Assembly (NCBI RefSeq): GCF_020829625.1
Contig: NZ_JAIVFX010000013.1
Coordinates: 161,541-225,540, forward strand
Length of the DNA stretch: 64,000 nucleotides
Origin: Nostoc sp. XA010
GTDB taxonomy: Bacteria; Cyanobacteriota; Cyanobacteriia; Cyanobacteriales; Nostocaceae
Direction: 5' to 3'
Part shown: piece by piece, positions 27,736-36,852 of the stretch
Numbering within the stretch: position 1 is the first letter of the stretch
Layout of the letters: every line of letters begins with the position of its first letter
The notes under the pieces: model-generated
Told to the model about the DNA's origin: nothing
Database searches by the model: none
The model's input: only the letters and a program-made list of their open reading frames with translations
Program-made: the position numbers and the translations under genes

Positions 27736-27783
27736 CCCCTTTAAAAAGGAGGAAATTTAATTAAAGTCCTCCTTAAAAAGGGG
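27736..27783. repeat. Imperfect inverted repeat (CCCCTTTAAAAAGGAGGA type)
   Basis: Arms at 27736-27753 and 27767-27783 pair with one bulge around a 13-nt AT loop, within GATTCCCCCTAGCC...AATTTAGGGG sequence. This matches the look of the dispersed cyanobacterial hairpin repeats built from CCCCTTAAAAAGGGG. It lies between the small membrane protein and the ABC exporter and may stop or process the message. Confidence 0.65.
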
Positions 27784-27850
27784 AATTTAGGGGAATATAC
27801 AAATCTCGAATACAACACCATAAAAGTTTTCAGACATTCTCTAAAAGGAA

Positions 27851-27890
27851 AAATGGCCTTTGAGTCTAACTTAATTCTCAAAGGTCATTT
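27851..27890. terminator. Hairpin upstream of the ABC exporter
   Basis: AAATGGCCTTTGAG at 27851-27864 pairs with CTCAAAGGTCATTT at 27877-27890 with one mismatch and a 12-nt loop. No clear T-run follows (CAAAATTCC). It could be a terminator for the upstream message or a 5' leader structure of the exporter gene starting at 27933. Confidence 0.45.
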
Positions 27891-27932
27891 CAAAATTCCT
27901 AGTGTAATTAGTAACAGCTACATTTTTAGAAT

Positions 27933-29951
27933 ATGCAAACTCCCTCTGTGCCTGAGCAAAATACAATAAATCCTTTTTCAACCTTGATTCAATTTTGGCA
28001 GGATGTGAAAGTAGTTGCCGGGCCTTATTGGTATCCAACAAAAGCAGAAGGAAGAGCATTTTCAGATGTGATTCGCTCATGGGGAATGCTCATTTCCTTA
28101 GTATTATTAATAGTTGTAATTGTCGGAGCAAATGCTGCAAATAGTTACTGGAATCGCTATGTAATTGATATCGTTATTGAACAGAGAGACCTTGATAAAT
28201 ATAATAGTACTTTATGGCTGTCAAGTCTAATTATTGTAGGAATGGTCTTGTTAGTGACTCTTTTGAGATATGTCAGAAAAAAGATAATTCTTGACTGGTA
28301 CAAATGGCTAAATCTTCATGTTCTGGAAAAATATTTAAGCAATCAAGCTTATTATAAAATCAATTTTAAATCTGATATAGATAATCCAGATCAACGCTTA
28401 TCCCAAGAAATAGAACCCATTACTAGTATTGGCTTGAGATTCTCATCTTCTTTACTAGAAAAATCTTTAGAAATGGCCAGTTCTTTAATAATTCTCTGGA
28501 TAGTTTCTTCACAAATCGCAATTTATTTAGTTATTTATACAATTATAGGTAATTTAATAGCTGTTTACTTGAATCAAGGAATAAATAAAGTTAGCCAAGA
28601 AGAACTTGCATTTAAAGCAGATTTTGCATATTGCTTAACTCATGTTCGTAATCACGCTGAATCAATCGCTTTTTTTCAAGGAGAAGATGAAGAATTAAAT
28701 ATAATTCAGCGTCGATTTAATAATGTTTTAAAAACTGCTGAACGCAGGCTGAATTTAGAGAGGGGACAAGACGCTTTTGGCAGAGCATATCAGTCTGCCA
28801 TTAGTGTATTCTCGATGTTCATTCTTACACCTTTATTTCTTCAGGATAAAATTGATTATGGACAAATAAATCAAGCTAGTTTTGCTTGCTTTATGTTTTC
28901 TAATGCTCTAGGAGAACTAATAGCCGAGTTTGGGATTTCAGGACGATTTTCTGGCTACGTAAAGCGTTTAGCAGAGTTTTCAGATGCGCTACAGGCTGCT
29001 ACTAAACAACCAGATAACGTCAGTACTATTAAAATTATAGAAGAAGAACGTTTAGCTTTTGAGAATGTCACTTTACAAACGCCAAATTATGAACAGGTGA
29101 TTGTTGAAAATTTGTCATTTGCTGTTGCGCCAGGCGAAGGGTTATTGATTGTTGGCCCTAGTGGTAGGGGTAAAAGTTCTTTGTTGAGAGCGATCGCTGG
29201 TTTGTGGAATGCGGGAACTGGCCGTCTAGTGCGTCCTCCTCTAAAAGAAGTATTATTCTTACCCCAACGCCCTTATATCATTTTAGGGACTTTGCGCGAA
29301 CAGTTGCTCTATCCTCACACAGACAGGAAAATGAGCGATCGCGAACTTCAACACATCTTGCAACAAGTTAACCTGCAACACTTACTTACCCGCGTAGACG
29401 GCTTTGATACAGAAGTTCCTTGGGAAAATATATTGTCGTTAGGAGAACAACAACGCCTCGCTTTTGCACGGCTATTAATTACACATCCTAGTTTCACTAT
29501 CTTAGATGAAGCAACGAGTGCTTTAGATTTAAATAACGAAGGTAATTTATATCAACAGTTACAATCAACTCAAACAACTTTTATTAGCGTTGGTCATAGA
29601 GAAAGCTTATTTAATTATCATCAATGGGTGTTAGAGCTTTCACAAGAATCTAATTGGCAACTTCTTTCTATACAAGATTATCAATTGCAAAAAGGGATTA
29701 TTGTTAAATCAGTTGAAAAGGAGCAAATCACGGTAGATATTTACCCGAAAAATGAACTCAAAATAAAACCAGAATCAGCAGCGAGCGCCACAATTATAGG
29801 ACTTTCTCATAAAGAGCTTCAGACATTAACAGACTATTCTATTGCTACGATCAGAAGCAAAGCTAATCAAGAAAAGTCTGTAACTACTAAGGATGGTGTA
29901 ACCTACCACTATAATAAAAACCCAGATGTATTGAAATGGGTAAGTCTTTAG
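27933..29951 (+). CDS. ABC exporter, SbmA/YddA-type fused permease-ATPase
   Basis: 672 aa. The N-terminal membrane domain (about 30-330, with helices near 55-75, 95-115 and 180-215) has the ABC_membrane_2 style motif KWLNLHVLEKYLSNQAYYK and DNPDQRLSQEI. The ATPase (about 365-575) has Walker A GPSGRGKSS, signature LSLGEQQRLAFARLL and Walker B FTILDEATSALD. Proteins of this type move peptides or cobalamin-like substrates. Within this microviridin locus, export of the mature tricycle is the natural guess, comparable to mdnE/mvdA, but I cannot prove orthology. A C-terminal extension (about 590-672) beyond the normal ATPase end contains YSIATIRSKANQEKSV and GVTYHY, resembling a small separate domain. 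Confidence 0.88.
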   Translation: MQTPSVPEQNTINPFSTLIQFWQDVKVVAGPYWYPTKAEGRAFSDVIRSWGMLISLVLLIVVIVGANAANSYWNRYVIDIVIEQRDLDKYNSTLWLSSLIIVGMVLLVTLLRYVRKKIILDWYKWLNLHVLEKYLSNQAYYKINFKSDIDNPDQRLSQEIEPITSIGLRFSSSLLEKSLEMASSLIILWIVSSQIAIYLVIYTIIGNLIAVYLNQGINKVSQEELAFKADFAYCLTHVRNHAESIAFFQGEDEELNIIQRRFNNVLKTAERRLNLERGQDAFGRAYQSAISVFSMFILTPLFLQDKIDYGQINQASFACFMFSNALGELIAEFGISGRFSGYVKRLAEFSDALQAATKQPDNVSTIKIIEEERLAFENVTLQTPNYEQVIVENLSFAVAPGEGLLIVGPSGRGKSSLLRAIAGLWNAGTGRLVRPPLKEVLFLPQRPYIILGTLREQLLYPHTDRKMSDRELQHILQQVNLQHLLTRVDGFDTEVPWENILSLGEQQRLAFARLLITHPSFTILDEATSALDLNNEGNLYQQLQSTQTTFISVGHRESLFNYHQWVLELSQESNWQLLSIQDYQLQKGIIVKSVEKEQITVDIYPKNELKIKPESAASATIIGLSHKELQTLTDYSIATIRSKANQEKSVTTKDGVTYHYNKNPDVLKWVSL

Positions 29952-29979
29952 TAACTATTTGTATATTTTAAAATAAGTG

Positions 29980-31665
29980 ATGCTAACTATCAAGCAAAAA
30001 CAATTAGTTACTTATAAATCTATTACGATTTATGAAAAACCTTACAAATTTCCTACTTTAAAAAATCCCAAACTAAAAAAAGTTCAACGAAAAATTAGAA
30101 AATGCCAAAGTTTAATTAAAGAAGGTACTAAGTATCATTCTTATTTTTGGGGAATAATTAAATGGAAAAAAGAACTTAGTCAAGGAGAAACTTTAGCAGA
30201 GGTTAAATCATTAATTTTAGATTATACTCAACTTCTGGATTTTTTAGAAAATTATAAAAATAATTATCAAAATTTTTTATTAAAATTTATAGATGATTGG
30301 AAAAATCTATTTGATCAAAAATATTATGAAATTAGAAAAGTAAATGAAGAAAGAAGTAAGCTAGAGATAAAGAATAATAAAAATTCTCAAATAATTGACA
30401 AGTTAAAATGGGAAGAAGAAGAAAATTTAAAATCTATTTTGTTGTTAAGTAATACTAACTTTTTAATTTTAGAAAAAGTAAAACTACTCAGTGAAGGAAT
30501 TAAAAATTTAGCGGAAGATACCAAAAATCAAAAGCAAACTATTCAGAAAATACTTAAAGATATAGAGGTGTATCAAGAAATTTATGAATACCAAGTCAGA
30601 GCTACAAAAATCCGTCAAGAAATTGCAAAAATAGCTGAAACAGCAATTAATCTAGAAAAATCTTTACAAGATTACTTTAGTCCCTTTCAATCTTTAATAG
30701 ATGATGTAGTAAAAGTAGATGCAGCTTTTTACACACTTGTAGGAGAAATCCAAAATTTAGCAAGTAGTACTCTAAATTCTCAAGTTAATTTATTAACGAT
30801 ACAAGATACTAGTACGATATCTCATGACATCCTCAATTTATTAGTGGCAAGTTATGAGAAAAAAGATAGACTGCAAGATGCTTTTTTTCAGTCAGAATTA
30901 TTAGATTTGCAGTTTCATGACTTTGATGTAAGTAAAGATGAGATAACTTTAAATCAAGCGATTTACCTAATATCTAATTATATGTCTACTCAACTGGTTG
31001 CTCAAAAGAAAGTGCTAGGGATAGAAGAAGCAGATATTGTTTCTCCTTATCCTCAACTTTCTATCGAGAAAACAGAATTGGCGGAACAACCTAAGAATGA
31101 TATTGAGTTTACCACAGAATTTAAAAGTAATTGTCATATTGATTACAGTAAATTGCAAAACCTTCTTACACAGTACAAGTGGCAAGAAGCTGATATTGAA
31201 ACAGCTAAATTAATGCTACAAGTCATGGGTAAGAATGATTGGAATGAAGTTTATAAACAGGATATTCTTAACTTTTCATGCCAAGCTTTTCATAAAATTG
31301 ATCAACTTTGGCAACAATACAGTCATGGTTACTTTGGTTTTAGTGTTCAGCAAAGTATTTGGAACGAAATAGGCGGTCAAATAGATTATGAAACAGAAAA
31401 AAGACTTGGCGATCGCCTGGGTTGGCGAAAAGAGGGAAACTGGCTAAATTACGACCAACTAACTTTTAAATTATCCCCAACGACACCGATGGGACATCTA
31501 CCAGTTAAATGGTTACATTATGACCAAAATATATTAGACATACCTTCATATTCATCTACAACCCTCCTGTCAATGGCAGCTTGGCGAGTTGGATCTTGGC
31601 TAGTATGGCAGATGCATTTATTTTTTACTCGTGCCAAAACTTGTCATGAAATTTACCATGAGTGA
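29980..31665 (+). CDS. Coiled-coil protein of unknown function
   Basis: 561 aa starting at ATG 29980, directly after an in-frame GTG; 28 nt after the ABC exporter, so probably co-transcribed. Residues about 20-280 are Lys/Glu/Asn-rich with heptad-like hydrophobic spacing (long coiled coil). The C-terminal third is different, with a GUN4-like look (LQNLLTQYKWQEADIETAKLML, WQQYSHGYFGFSVQQSIW, ERLGDRLGWR, NYDQLTF, HLPVKWLHY). GUN4 domains bind tetrapyrroles or act as ligand sensors in cyanobacteria; here the domain spans about 395-530. No signal peptide or membrane segment is seen. The composition is AT-rich. Its link to microviridin is by position only. Confidence 0.75.
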   Translation: MLTIKQKQLVTYKSITIYEKPYKFPTLKNPKLKKVQRKIRKCQSLIKEGTKYHSYFWGIIKWKKELSQGETLAEVKSLILDYTQLLDFLENYKNNYQNFLLKFIDDWKNLFDQKYYEIRKVNEERSKLEIKNNKNSQIIDKLKWEEEENLKSILLLSNTNFLILEKVKLLSEGIKNLAEDTKNQKQTIQKILKDIEVYQEIYEYQVRATKIRQEIAKIAETAINLEKSLQDYFSPFQSLIDDVVKVDAAFYTLVGEIQNLASSTLNSQVNLLTIQDTSTISHDILNLLVASYEKKDRLQDAFFQSELLDLQFHDFDVSKDEITLNQAIYLISNYMSTQLVAQKKVLGIEEADIVSPYPQLSIEKTELAEQPKNDIEFTTEFKSNCHIDYSKLQNLLTQYKWQEADIETAKLMLQVMGKNDWNEVYKQDILNFSCQAFHKIDQLWQQYSHGYFGFSVQQSIWNEIGGQIDYETEKRLGDRLGWRKEGNWLNYDQLTFKLSPTTPMGHLPVKWLHYDQNILDIPSYSSTTLLSMAAWRVGSWLVWQMHLFFTRAKTCHEIYHE

Positions 31666-31703
31666 ATTACACATTATTTAATTAATAATAGGAGAAAAAG
31701 CCA

Positions 31704-32114
31704 ATGAATAATATGAATCTGTCAGATACAGAAATAGAAATTTTACTTTTTGGAAAATGGCGTTTTAATACAAATTGGGAAAAAATTTCTATCGAATTTA
31801 AAGATAATATGACTTATGAGCAAACTAGAATTCAAACGTTTCTTTTATCTAAACCCAGCGAATTTATCACGGGCAATAAATTTACTGGTGTATGGCACGT
31901 AAATGATAGAAGATTATGTTTAATTGTTAAAACTGTTCCTAAATCATTTTTCAATTTGCAAATACTGATATTATCTAGAGTAGATTTGGCAGACATGATC
32001 GCTAGCATCTACTCTATATTTGTAACAGAGAATTATGAGGTTATTGAAATTGATAAATTAAAATTTTTAATAAGCGACAAAAATGAGAGAATTGCTGGTA
32101 TAAAAATCAATTAA
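31704..32114 (+). CDS. Hypothetical protein, lipocalin-like look
   Basis: 136 aa with a good AGGAG site 9 nt before ATG; 38 nt after the coiled-coil gene. It starts ILLFGKWRFNTNW and continues with alternating hydrophobic/polar strands (ITGNKFTGVWHVNDRRLCLIV), reminiscent of small beta-barrel 'L.G.W' proteins. I do not recognise a family and see no catalytic motif, signal peptide or cysteine pair. It ends the plus-strand run that begins with the microviridin precursor. Confidence 0.6.
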   Translation: MNNMNLSDTEIEILLFGKWRFNTNWEKISIEFKDNMTYEQTRIQTFLLSKPSEFITGNKFTGVWHVNDRRLCLIVKTVPKSFFNLQILILSRVDLADMIASIYSIFVTENYEVIEIDKLKFLISDKNERIAGIKIN

Positions 32115-32151
32115 TACTTTTTTTACGCTTGTAATATTAACTTAAAAAGTC

Positions 32152-32260
32152 TAATACCAAATTATTGTGAAGCTGCATGAATCTGTGAAAGGCTGCAAGG
32201 CTTATGAAATAACGGTTTTAGCTTTATAATTCTATGCAACTTCATACAAAATTGGTATAA
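32152..32260. mobile_element. MITE-like element with ~26-bp imperfect terminal inverted repeats
   Basis: Left end TAATACCAAATTATTGTGAAG with CTGCAT pairs imperfectly with right end ATGCAACTTCATACAAAATTGGTATAA. The element is about 110 bp, AT-rich and non-coding, and lies in the 349-nt convergent gap after the preceding gene (32115-32463). TAATACCAATT-type ends are common on cyanobacterial miniature elements. I see no clear target duplication. The rest of the gap holds nothing recognisable. Confidence 0.5.
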
Positions 32261-32463
32261 GTAAAATATTAAGTTAGTATAAGTTACTACAATTTTTTAT
32301 TTGGGTAGTAGACTTAGTGAGATTAATTTACAATATTAATATGAATAATATTAATCTTATGCATAGAGAGCTTAGAAAATCTTAAAGCTTGCAAAATTTA
32401 TTGTGCTAATCTAGTTTAATGCCACTAAGACTAACTATAACTTGAATTTAACTCGTTTTTATC

Positions 32464-34944
32464 TTACTTATGTATTCTTTTTGAATGGTTTGGCTTTCTG
32501 ATAATGTGCATACCTAAAATTTTTAAAGTATTATTGTTATGGCGGATAGTGAGTGATGTTAACTCTTGACCCAACACATAAAAGCTACCTATAATACTAA
32601 CCCAATTGTCCAGTCCGTTTTTTGCTCTGTTAAGCGTTATTGTTGCATTCCTTCGATTATTTGCTCCTTTAAGTATTAAAATACCACCAAAATTAAAACT
32701 ACCCGATGCAATTAATTTGCTGCTATTTACACTAGCCGTGATATTGGCAAAGGTGTAGCCTAAAAACTTGAGGCTTCCTGCAATACTGGCAGAATTATTG
32801 ATATTACCATTAGTTGCTTTGCTGAGAGTGACTGTAGCGCCGTTGAAAGCTAAAATCCCAAAATTGAAATTACTTGTAGCTTGAAATCCGCTCTCGTTCA
32901 GGCTGATACCTAACGCCGTGAATTGTTTGCCTAAGAGAGTAACATCGCCTAAACCAAAAACCTTTTTATTAGTTAAATCAAGTTTAAAACTAGAAACATT
33001 GAGCTTTATAACATTGCCTAAATTAAGAGCTACATTATTAATCGAAACGTTCTGAGTGTTAAATGATAAAGTGCCAGTACCCAAAGATTGATTAAAAGCA
33101 ATAATATTTGCTGTTCCTGTTGCGCTTTGATTCTTCAAATTAACTGTGAGGTTCGGAATAGTCAAAGTCAAGAAACCTGCTAAACTCAGCCGAACATCCC
33201 TCAGATTGACACTATTTTGAGTAACATCAAACATAATGCCTGCTAGGGTATTCCCAAAAATTGAAATTGTTCCTAAACCACTACCGCTACCAGATTTTAT
33301 ATCGAGACTAAGGGCATCAACATCAATACTTAACAGATTGCCTAAACTCAGGCCAAAGTTTTTAAAGGTAGTATTGGTAGGGGTAATTTTAAATTCAACA
33401 TTTGCAATTTCGTTGTCAAAAATTTCTAGATAACCATCTCCTTGAAGATACTGCTCACTAGGCGTTACCTTTAAAGATAAATCTAAACTATTGTCATCCG
33501 TTCCCTTAATTTTCAGAAATCCTAAATCGATTTCCAGAACTTTTAATGAACCAGAGATATTATTAAAAGTTTTATCTCCTTGAAGGATTAAGATTGCCTC
33601 ATGCCCCCAAGCATTAATTTTGCCATTAATTTCTAAACCTTCTGATATCGCTTGAGCCGCAATTATTGTTGGAAAAGGAACATACTTAATTAAAGGATTG
33701 ATTTTTCCGTCTCCATCCCCATCAATTGATTCGATATTTAAGTTCACTAAGCTTTCTAAAAGCCCTAGTGCTTTGTTAACTAAATCGGTTGAATAACTTG
33801 AATAACCTACTTGTTTGCTAAGAAAGGAAGTGACTGGCCCCCGCCACAAATCTATTAAGCTAATCGCTTGCTTAGGATTTAAAATTAAAGCTAATCTTTC
33901 AGGATCATTAGTGTCCATCAGAAAAGCTACCTCAAGGTCTGTTTTTTCCCACTTCAAATCGCCAATGAAGCCAAAGTTATCAAAGTAAGGAGGTAAATAC
34001 GTTCCGCCTCCTTGAAACCTGATATTGCGAAGTTCAGTTCCTACCAATCCATAGGGATTACACCAAGATGTTTCACCTTGTTGACAAAAGTATGCTGTTA
34101 AAGATTCCGGTTCGAGAGAGAGACTACCAGAGAGAAATAACTTAGGTTCTTTTTCTTGGGTCGGATCGTAGCCTTGAAGAGTTAAATTTCCAGTTAATCC
34201 AAAGTTTGGCTCTAAATCAGCCTCAATATTTAACCCTATGAGCAAGTTACTAAAAGTAGCCTTAAATTGTTGCTGGGAAAATAGCTGAATATCGCCTGCA
34301 ATATTAGCTGTTAACCTAACCTGTCCTGCCGGATTAAAGTTAATTATTGCTCTTAAACACCCGATTCCTAAGCTTCGATGAATAAAACTGCTGAAATTTG
34401 TCTGGAGATTATTGAAATCAATATTTCCAATAAAGTTGAATCCTCTGCTTAAGTTAATGCAACCTAATTGTGAATGTATAAAATCATGTTCATTCTCATT
34501 TATAATTAGCTCTGGGTTGCTTAATTTTAAATCGTTGATAATAGGAAGTTTACTCGTTAGGTTTCTAAAAATAAAATCTTTATTTAATTTATACTTTAAT
34601 ATAGTTTGCGTACCAAGAAATAATTCTACGTCTTGGTTATTTAGTAATCCTTTAAAACTGAGTTCAACTTCTTGAAAAATTTTATAAACTTTATATTTCG
34701 GTGAATATATTCTAATTTCAGGTTTGCCAAAAATTTCAATAATTATTTTATCAAGCAGCACATTCATGTATGGAACTGTACTATGAATGCTAAAAATCTT
34801 GTCTAAAATTAATTGGAAATCATGCTCAAAGTCTAAATAAGCTTCTGAACTGGATGAAACTAAATTTACATCATCTGAAAACTCAAGTTTTGATTTGATA
34901 GCATCAGGTAAAGTAATTCTTGTGAAATCAATGCTATTAGCCAT
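32464..34944 (-). CDS. Large beta-repeat protein of unknown function
   Basis: 826 aa. The N-terminal third is unremarkable and lacks a signal peptide. From about residue 380 it has degenerate repeats of 50-60 aa rich in G, N, L, S and T (for example GSLKVLEIDLGFLKIKG, GLGTISIFGNTLAGIMFD, GTANIIAFNQSLGTGTL, GLGDVTLLGKQFTALGI, GSLKFLGYTFANITAS). Alternating residues point to a long beta-solenoid or barrel-like sheet. One acidic loop, DGDGKINPLIKY (near 405-420), resembles a calcium-binding EF-hand loop. Lipid-transfer (AsmA/TamB-like) or surface proteins have a similar look, but I do not assign a family. The upstream region shows no clear Shine-Dalgarno. Confidence 0.7.
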   Translation of the reverse strand: MANSIDFTRITLPDAIKSKLEFSDDVNLVSSSSEAYLDFEHDFQLILDKIFSIHSTVPYMNVLLDKIIIEIFGKPEIRIYSPKYKVYKIFQEVELSFKGLLNNQDVELFLGTQTILKYKLNKDFIFRNLTSKLPIINDLKLSNPELIINENEHDFIHSQLGCINLSRGFNFIGNIDFNNLQTNFSSFIHRSLGIGCLRAIINFNPAGQVRLTANIAGDIQLFSQQQFKATFSNLLIGLNIEADLEPNFGLTGNLTLQGYDPTQEKEPKLFLSGSLSLEPESLTAYFCQQGETSWCNPYGLVGTELRNIRFQGGGTYLPPYFDNFGFIGDLKWEKTDLEVAFLMDTNDPERLALILNPKQAISLIDLWRGPVTSFLSKQVGYSSYSTDLVNKALGLLESLVNLNIESIDGDGDGKINPLIKYVPFPTIIAAQAISEGLEINGKINAWGHEAILILQGDKTFNNISGSLKVLEIDLGFLKIKGTDDNSLDLSLKVTPSEQYLQGDGYLEIFDNEIANVEFKITPTNTTFKNFGLSLGNLLSIDVDALSLDIKSGSGSGLGTISIFGNTLAGIMFDVTQNSVNLRDVRLSLAGFLTLTIPNLTVNLKNQSATGTANIIAFNQSLGTGTLSFNTQNVSINNVALNLGNVIKLNVSSFKLDLTNKKVFGLGDVTLLGKQFTALGISLNESGFQATSNFNFGILAFNGATVTLSKATNGNINNSASIAGSLKFLGYTFANITASVNSSKLIASGSFNFGGILILKGANNRRNATITLNRAKNGLDNWVSIIGSFYVLGQELTSLTIRHNNNTLKILGMHIIRKPNHSKRIHK

Positions 34945-34989
34945 AAGTAAATTGGTGTAGATGTTTTTAATAGATTGTTTTAGAGGTTA

Positions 34990-35080
34990 TTTTTGTCTAC
35001 AATTTAACTGTATTATCCGCACCTCCATAAGTCACCATTTTACTACTGTTAGGACTGAAGGCAATTTACCAAACTTCGGC
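34990..35080 (-). pseudogene. Remnant of a WD40 repeat
   Basis: Minus-strand reading gives VW*IAFSPNSSKMVTYGGADNTVKL*, a near-typical WD40 repeat with two stop codons; the second is TAG where TGG (Trp) is expected. It is all that is left of a larger WD40 gene. The surrounding gap 34945-35511 otherwise holds no convincing gene. An open frame at 35286-35483 has no recognisable features. Confidence 0.7.
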
Positions 35081-35511
35081 TTACAGCAGTTCCCGCTATT
35101 GTGAGGTACGTTTTTGTCGTGAAAGGTTACAGGAGATAGCGGGGAGGGCATAAACTGTGCTTCATAACAGCAGGAAGCGCTGTAATGTCCGTTGAATATC
35201 TGCGGTGCAGGCTGATTATGCCGCCATATCTAAGCGATTTTATCAACATCGGCGATCGCTAGCTGCTGCAACCACGTCCCGTTGATTGGGATTGGGACTG
35301 CCACCGACAACTGACGCTTTGCTGGCCGTAGCTAAGGTTGTCCCGCTGTTCCACCAATGCGTAGAAGGCATCCGCATCTATATCGATTGCATCTTATCAA
35401 CGGGCGTAACCAATAACAGTATGTCCCTGTTGAATAAAACCCTCGGTCGGGAGCATAACCTAAACCTTTACTTATGCCTGTAATTAAGATGAGCTTACTC
35501 ATATTTTTCTA

Positions 35512-36250
35512 TTATTCCTGCTCTGAATCAACAATTCGTGGGAAAAAATAACCGCTACCTCTTGCTGTAATAATAAATTCTGGGTCGTTGGGATCGGATT
35601 CTACCTTTGTCCGCAATCGTGAAATATGCACATCTACCACACGGGTGTCTGTACTTATCTCTGGTACAAAGCCCCACAATTTCTGTAATATTTCAACCCT
35701 TGAAAAAATCTTTCCCGAATGATTCACGTAACTTCTCTAATAAGCTAAACTCCACACCTGTCAACCGAATGCGTTGCTCATTTTTGTGGACTTGGCGTTT
35801 ATTTATATCGATTTTCAGTCCGCCGACATGAATTATCCCAGAGTTAGGAATAGTATTGATACTACTTTTGTGGGAGCGCCGTTTTAGTACACAGGCAATT
35901 CGAGCTTCCAGTTCTTTAGGAGAGAAAGGTTTCGTCATGTAGTCATCAGCACCGAGTTCTAGCCCAGTGATTCGGTCTGCTACATCTCCTAAAGCTGTGA
36001 GCATAATGATTGGCACGTCTGACTCTTTCCGTAATTCTTGGCACACACCGTAGCCATCCAACTTTGGCATTACATCCAGAACTATCAAATCAGGGGTCAA
36101 CAGGCGAAAAGCTGATAAAGCTTCTTCACCATCACTAGCTGTAACTACGCTGTAGCCAATCATTTCTAACCGCGTCTGTAAAATCCGGCGGATGCTGGCT
36201 TCGTCATCTACTATTAAGATTGTGCCTTTCTCACCTGATAATTTTTTCAA
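35512..36250 (-). pseudogene. RpaB-like OmpR-family response regulator broken by a frameshift
   Basis: The first part (36250 to about 35733) encodes a receiver domain (ILIVDDEAS, LIVLDVMPKLDGYG with phospho-acceptor Asp, IIMLTALGD, DDYMTKPFSPKEL) and the start of the winged helix (ERIRLTGVEFSLLEKL). The expected continuation (VNHSGKIFSRVEILQ, DTRVVDVHISRLRTKVE, TARGSGYFFPRIV) is intact in the next frame, down to a stop at 35512. One extra base near 35732-35735 accounts for the shift, so either the gene was inactivated recently or this is a sequence error. As read, the first frame ends after 185 aa and lacks the recognition helix. RpaB proper is an essential cyanobacterial stress/light regulator; this is probably an extra copy. 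Confidence 0.85.
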
Positions 36251-36561
36251 CGCTGTTCCTCCACAGCGAGAACTCCTAACCCTTCATTATCTGCTTGTTA
36301 GGAGTCAAAAGCGCAAAACAATCTTGAAGTACAGTTATGAGGAAAGAAGCGAACGCTTAATACTTGCATCTGTGCAACTAGATTATGCTAGGGCATCTGC
36401 CCGAAAAAGATATTTATGTCCAATTAATAAATTCCTCAACAAGGGACTCGTATTTTTCATAGATTTGGTGTACCTTGTTAATTTCGTGCAATTATTAATA
36501 CCCATCTTTTCCCAACCTTACCCATCAAAATTTTAAGCCAATGCCTTTGAAGGAACAGCCA

Positions 36562-36852
36562 ATGAATACTTCTAATGAGATACATAAGAAAATCATCAAA
36601 AAATCCGACAAGCTTACCCTGAGACAGATGAAGTTAATTGAAGAAGCAGAAGACCAACAACTTCTAGCTAATACTGTCAATTCTCCAGCCCCTGTGGTTG
36701 AGGTTGAGGAGAAACCAGTAGCGATTTCAGAGCCTAGAGTTCCTGACTATGTTCCATTCCTTGACAATCCTCCAGTACAATCTGTGGGCAATTCCGGCTG
36801 GCAGGTTTCTGATGTCTGGCGGGATATTCGGGTAGATGATTTTTGTAATTAA
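36562..36852 (+). CDS. Small hypothetical protein
   Basis: 96 aa. The ATG at 36562 is preferred over 36541 because GAAGGA lies 7 nt before it. The N-terminus is basic and helical (IHKKIIKKSDKLTLRQMKLIEEAEDQ), the middle is Pro/Val/Glu-rich (SPAPVVEVEEKPVA), and the tail is aromatic and acidic (DVWRDIRVDDFCN). The layout of helical leader plus short distinctive tail is seen in secreted or modified peptides but is not diagnostic, and no maturation gene is adjacent. Function unknown. Confidence 0.5.
   Translation: MNTSNEIHKKIIKKSDKLTLRQMKLIEEAEDQQLLANTVNSPAPVVEVEEKPVAISEPRVPDYVPFLDNPPVQSVGNSGWQVSDVWRDIRVDDFCN

Noticed and set aside
35286..35483. 65-codon ORF as a gene
   Set aside because: No ribosome site, no recognisable motif, in a region of decayed sequence.
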